From positions 1 to 53,212 of the forward strand of contig JAOPYK010000168.1 in the NCBI GenBank assembly GCA_025964695.1: a DNA stretch of 53,212 nt, in the 5' to 3' direction. The stretch's first letter is position 1; every line of letters begins with the position of its first letter. A program made the position numbers and the translations under genes. This stretch comes from Streptosporangiaceae bacterium. Its GTDB lineage: Bacteria; Actinomycetota; Actinomycetes; Streptosporangiales; Streptosporangiaceae. A model generated the notes under the pieces. The model saw only the letters and a list, made by a program, of their open reading frames with translations. It did no database searches and was not told where the DNA came from. Positions 50,446 through 53,212 of this stretch are shown here, piece after piece.

Positions 50446-51536
50446 ACATCGCGTTGCTGAGCTACTCCACCAAGCCGCGCGGCGGTGTCGTCCACACGCT
50501 CGCCCTCGCGGAGGCCCTGGCCGCGGCCGGCCAGCACGTCACCGTGTGGACGCTGGGCCGGGGCGGCGACTCGGGCTTCTTCCGCGAGGTCGATCCAGCC
50601 GTCCGCCAGTGCATCGTCCCGTTCCCGGAGATCCTCGGAGAGAGCGTCGGTGAACGCATACTGCGGTCGATCGCGGTGCTACGCGAAGCCTTCGCCCCGG
50701 CCTCCGCCTCCTACGACATCGTGCACGCCCAGGACTGCATCAGCGCCAACGCGGCCGTCCGTTGTATTCGCACCGTCCACCACCTCGACCGTTTCACCAC
50801 CCCCGAACTGGCCGCCTGCCACGAACGGGCCCTGACCACGCCGTACGCACACATCTGTGTGTCCTCCGCGGTCGCGGACGAACTCGCCGACGGCTGGGGC
50901 ATCAAGGCCTCCGTCATCCCCAACGGGGTCGCCTACGAGCGTTTCTCGGCGACGGATCCGCAGGCGCGCGCCCGCTGGCGGGAACGGCTGGGCAGGTACG
51001 TCCTGACGGTCGGCGGCATCGAGCCGCGCAAGGGCTCACTGGACCTGCTGGAGGCGTACGCGCTGCTGCGCAGCCGGCACCCCGACGTGCAACTGGTGAT
51101 CGCCGGTGGCGAGACCCTCTTCGACTACCGCGACTATCGTGCCCGCTGGGAAGCCCGCGCCACCGAACTCGGCGTCAAGCCGTTGGTCCTCGGCCCGGTC
51201 CCCGACGACGAGCTCCCGCCGCTCGTCGCGGCCGCCGACGCCTTCGCCTTCCCATCAGTGAAAGAAGGCTTCGGCCTCGCCGCGATGGAGGCGCTCGCCG
51301 CAGACGTCCCCCTGGTCGTCCGCGACCTCCCGGTCCTCCGTGAGGTCTTCAGCCCCGCCGCCCGCTTCGCCGCGACACCGCAAGACCTCGCCACCGAACT
51401 CGGCCACGCCCTCACAGCCGACGACCCCGCCCGGCAGAGGGCAGGCCGGAAGGTCGCCACCCGCCACACCTGGACCGCCGCCGCCGCACAGCACATCGCC
51501 CTCTACCGAGAACTGGGTGCAACAGGAACGCGTTGA
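50442..51536 (+). CDS. MSMEG_0565-family glycosyltransferase (GT4)
   Basis: 364 residues of the GT-B fold. The opening NIALLSYSTKPRGGVVHTLALAEAL is the acceptor domain, VPNGVAY-like SVIPNGVAYERF and GGIEPRKGSLDLLEAY mark the linker, and FPSVKEGFGLAAMEALA holds the EX7E motif for the nucleotide sugar. It closes the Nit1C-type operon, which suggests the pathway product is glycosylated. It overlaps the degenerate hydrolase by 4 bases. 193 bases without a clear gene follow; a short leftward frame (about 51590-51700) could be a tiny remnant but is unplaced. Confidence 0.85.
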   Translation: MNIALLSYSTKPRGGVVHTLALAEALAAAGQHVTVWTLGRGGDSGFFREVDPAVRQCIVPFPEILGESVGERILRSIAVLREAFAPASASYDIVHAQDCISANAAVRCIRTVHHLDRFTTPELAACHERALTTPYAHICVSSAVADELADGWGIKASVIPNGVAYERFSATDPQARARWRERLGRYVLTVGGIEPRKGSLDLLEAYALLRSRHPDVQLVIAGGETLFDYRDYRARWEARATELGVKPLVLGPVPDDELPPLVAAADAFAFPSVKEGFGLAAMEALAADVPLVVRDLPVLREVFSPAARFAATPQDLATELGHALTADDPARQRAGRKVATRHTWTAAAAQHIALYRELGATGTR

Positions 51537-51729
51537 CGAGGTCAACCGGCGGCCTCGCGACAGGGCAGGCGTAGCCGACCTTTCCCGTGGGCGTTGCTCG
51601 CGGATGGTGGTCTCGTCCTCGGAGAGCACGGGCTGGGCCATCTCGACCCAGTCGGTCCCCAGCGTGCCGCCCGGGCTGCGTACATCGATGATGCGTGAAG
51701 TGCTCAGGCCGCAAAAGGCACATGGTTTC

Positions 51730-52233
51730 CTACGGGCGGGCTTGTCCGCTCGGCACCTCGGCTGCGCGAGAACATGCGGCGATGATCTCCGATTCGGCGG
51801 CGGCCCGGTCCTGCCAGCAACGCACGTCGCTACCTTTGCCCGGCTCCAATTGCTTGTAGATGTCGAAGAAATGTGCGATCTCGGCGCGCACGAATTCGGG
51901 CACGTCGTACAAGTCGCGGAGGTGGGCGTGGCGGGGGTCGCGGGCGGGCACGGTGAGGATCTTGGCGTCGGGGCCCTGCTCGTCGTGCATCCAGAACACT
52001 CCGACCGGGCGGACCGTGACCTCGCAGCCGGGGAAGGTCGGCTCCTCCAGCAGCACCATGGCGTCCAGAGGTTCGCCGTCCTCGGCCAGAGTGTCCGGCA
52101 CGAACCCGTAGTCGGCCGGGTACTGGGTGGAGGTGAACAGCATGCGGTCCAGCCGGATCCGGCCTAGAGAATGATCCATCTCGTACTTGTTCCGTGAGCC
52201 CCTGGGGATCTCCACGATGATCTCGATCTCCAT
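51730..52233 (-). CDS. ppa: Inorganic diphosphatase (family I)
   Basis: 167 residues. IPRGSRNKYEMD and DYGFVPDTLAEDGEPLDAMVLLEEP include the signature with the three metal-binding aspartates, and ILTVPARDPRH follows. It splits pyrophosphate to two phosphates in the cytosol, driving biosynthesis. ATG 52233 (MEIEIIVE) follows GGAAGGGGG. A longer in-frame start at 52257 is less likely because it lies upstream of that site. Confidence 0.93.
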   Translation of the reverse strand: MEIEIIVEIPRGSRNKYEMDHSLGRIRLDRMLFTSTQYPADYGFVPDTLAEDGEPLDAMVLLEEPTFPGCEVTVRPVGVFWMHDEQGPDAKILTVPARDPRHAHLRDLYDVPEFVRAEIAHFFDIYKQLEPGKGSDVRCWQDRAAAESEIIAACSRAAEVPSGQARP

Positions 52234-52368
52234 GACTGCCCCCTTCCCACTCGTCAAGCGTTTGACTCAGATCGCGCGGGTCTTGTCAGCGACCACGAAC
52301 AGGCGCGCTCGAACGTGAACCCGCTGGTGGTATGCCTCCTTCACGCGTTCAACGGGTGGCGGAATGGG

Positions 52369-52400
52369 CCATATGATATGGTTTCCGTATCGTATGATAT
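52369..52400 (+). promoter_or_regulatory. AT-rich palindrome and direct repeat before the reductase gene
   Basis: CCATAT-G-ATATGG (52369-52381) is palindromic, and TATGATAT occurs at 52372-52379 and 52393-52400, 21 bases (two turns) apart. It is a strong compositional exception in GC-rich DNA, 110-140 bases before the gene at 52512, and could be promoter plus operator. Confidence 0.45.
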
Positions 52401-52511
52401 TCGAACAAAGGCTACTCGGGAAGCGGTCCGGCACGGCACGTACCTTCGCCGCGTGGGTCGCCGACCACACCTACCGCCTTTCGTGATCAACAAGAAGGAA
52501 GACAGCGACCG

Positions 52512-53180
52512 ATGAAGCTCACGATCTTCGCGGCGACCGGCGGTATCGGCCGGCAAATCCTCGAGCAGGCCGTCGCCGCAGGCCATGACGTCACAGCAGT
52601 CGTACGAAACCCGGAGAAGCTGTCTGGACAAGCGGTACGCATCGTTACAGCCGACCTGGCCGACCCGGACCCGGCCGTGCTCGAGACCGCGGTCGACGGA
52701 GCTGACGCGATCCTTTCCGGCCTTGGTCCGAGGTCCAGGGCGGACGCCGGGATCACTGCACCGGGTACGCGGGCCATCGTGGCGGCGATGCAGACCACCG
52801 ACGTGCGGCGCATCGTCGCTGTCAGTGCCGCGCCGGTCGGCACCGTGCCGTCGCCCGGCCGCCCGCAACCGCCGAAACACGACCCGGGCGACGGGTTCTT
52901 CATGCGGAACCTGTTCAGCCACGTGGGGAAAGCCATGCTCCGGGAGCATTTTGCCGACCTGGCGCGGATGGAGGACATCCTTCGCGACAGCGGTCTGGAT
53001 TGGACTATCACCCGACCGCCGAAACTCACCGACAAGCCACTGACCGGCAGTTACCGGACGGCGTTTGGACAGAACATCCGGGGCGGCTGGTCCATTCCAC
53101 GTGCCGACGTCGCCCACCACATGCTCCGCGTACTCGACCAACCCGAAACGATCAAGCAATTCATCGGCATCGCCAGCTAG
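52512..53180 (+). CDS. NAD(P)H-binding atypical SDR (NmrA/QorB-like) protein
   Basis: 222 residues of the NAD(P)-binding PF13460 group. TIFAATGGIGRQILEQA is the dinucleotide loop (GATGGxGR-like, with Ala before Ala-Thr-Gly), AVVRNPEKL binds the cofactor and DWTITRPPKL is the conserved later strand. There is no classical YxxxK. Members act as quinone reductases, flavin reductases or redox sensors. It starts at an ATG with a GGAAGA box upstream. A second gene follows after 14 bases with an AAGGAG site. Confidence 0.8.
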   Translation: MKLTIFAATGGIGRQILEQAVAAGHDVTAVVRNPEKLSGQAVRIVTADLADPDPAVLETAVDGADAILSGLGPRSRADAGITAPGTRAIVAAMQTTDVRRIVAVSAAPVGTVPSPGRPQPPKHDPGDGFFMRNLFSHVGKAMLREHFADLARMEDILRDSGLDWTITRPPKLTDKPLTGSYRTAFGQNIRGGWSIPRADVAHHMLRVLDQPETIKQFIGIAS

Positions 53181-53194
53181 CAAGGAGAACCACT

Positions 53195-53212
53195 ATGAGG
53201 ATCAGACCAGTT
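53195..53212 (+). CDS. Start of a further gene, cut by the window end
   Basis: ATG at 53195, 7 bases after AAGGAG and 14 bases after the reductase stop. Only six codons (MRIRPV) are visible, so no function can be given; it probably shares the reductase transcript. Confidence 0.6.

Noticed and set aside
51532-51546. GTTGAC-GAG-GTCAAC as another Clp-N regulator operator
   Set aside because: The half-sites are in the opposite orientation with a 3-base spacer, and it overlaps the glycosyltransferase stop; a weak terminator is more likely.
1-53212. CRISPR arrays, insertion sequences, phage genes, rRNA
   Set aside because: No spaced repeat series, transposase, integrase or rRNA-like sequence was seen on either strand.

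Overview
The window reads as chromosomal DNA of a high-GC actinomycete. The signs are very GC-rich genes with many GTG starts, GTGA/ATGA overlaps between operon partners, an F420-dependent oxidoreductase, a maleylpyruvate-isomerase/DinB (mycothiol-type) enzyme, Tat signals, and two gene clusters known from mycobacteria and relatives. A Streptosporangiales-type organism (Nonomuraea, Streptosporangium and similar) is my best guess, from overall gene flavour only. No rRNA, convincing tRNA, CRISPR array, transposase or phage gene was seen.

Layout. 0-10 kb: envelope functions (LmeA-like lipid-binding protein, GT87-type membrane glycosyltransferase, PGRP amidase), then a sugar operon (epimerase; glycosyltransferase 2, DUF2064 and methyltransferase overlapping by 4 bases), then a minus-strand set of a cupredoxin lipoprotein and two ferritin-like exported proteins. 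10-19 kb: HAD hydrolase, secreted beta-rich protein, LLM oxidoreductase, a surface-protein/lipoprotein pair, and a TetR-controlled locus with an MFS transporter and the stump of an acyl-CoA ligase. 19-27 kb: a six-gene minus-strand operon with the gene order of M. tuberculosis Rv0082-Rv0087, a membrane-bound complex related to energy-converting hydrogenases. All four nickel-ligand cysteines of its large subunit are replaced, so it belongs to the hydrogenase-related (Ehr) type. 27-30 kb: two coupled partner-switch regulators, MEDS-STAS and HATPase-STAS. 30-43 kb: mixed housekeeping and stress genes, including a Clp-N/helix-turn-helix regulator with two matching operators.

43.3-51.5 kb holds the most distinctive unit, a nine-gene, mostly overlapping plus-strand operon of the Nit1C / MSMEG_0565-0572 type: a small nitrogen-starvation protein, flavin oxidoreductase, amidohydrolase, MSMEG_0572-type protein, radical SAM protein, GNAT-AIR synthase fusion, two tandem carbon-nitrogen hydrolases and a glycosyltransferase. 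The second hydrolase keeps the catalytic Lys, but its Glu and its nucleophilic Cys are both Asp, so it looks like a non-catalytic partner of the first. The window closes with ppa, an NAD(P)H-binding reductase and the first codons of another gene.

A second theme is gene decay. At least six remnants (histidine kinase, small membrane protein, acyl-CoA ligase, FtsX permease, TPR regulator, DinB) and one possible LPXTG tail sit between intact genes, which suggests repeated small deletions. Functions are family assignments read from motifs; no database search was run.
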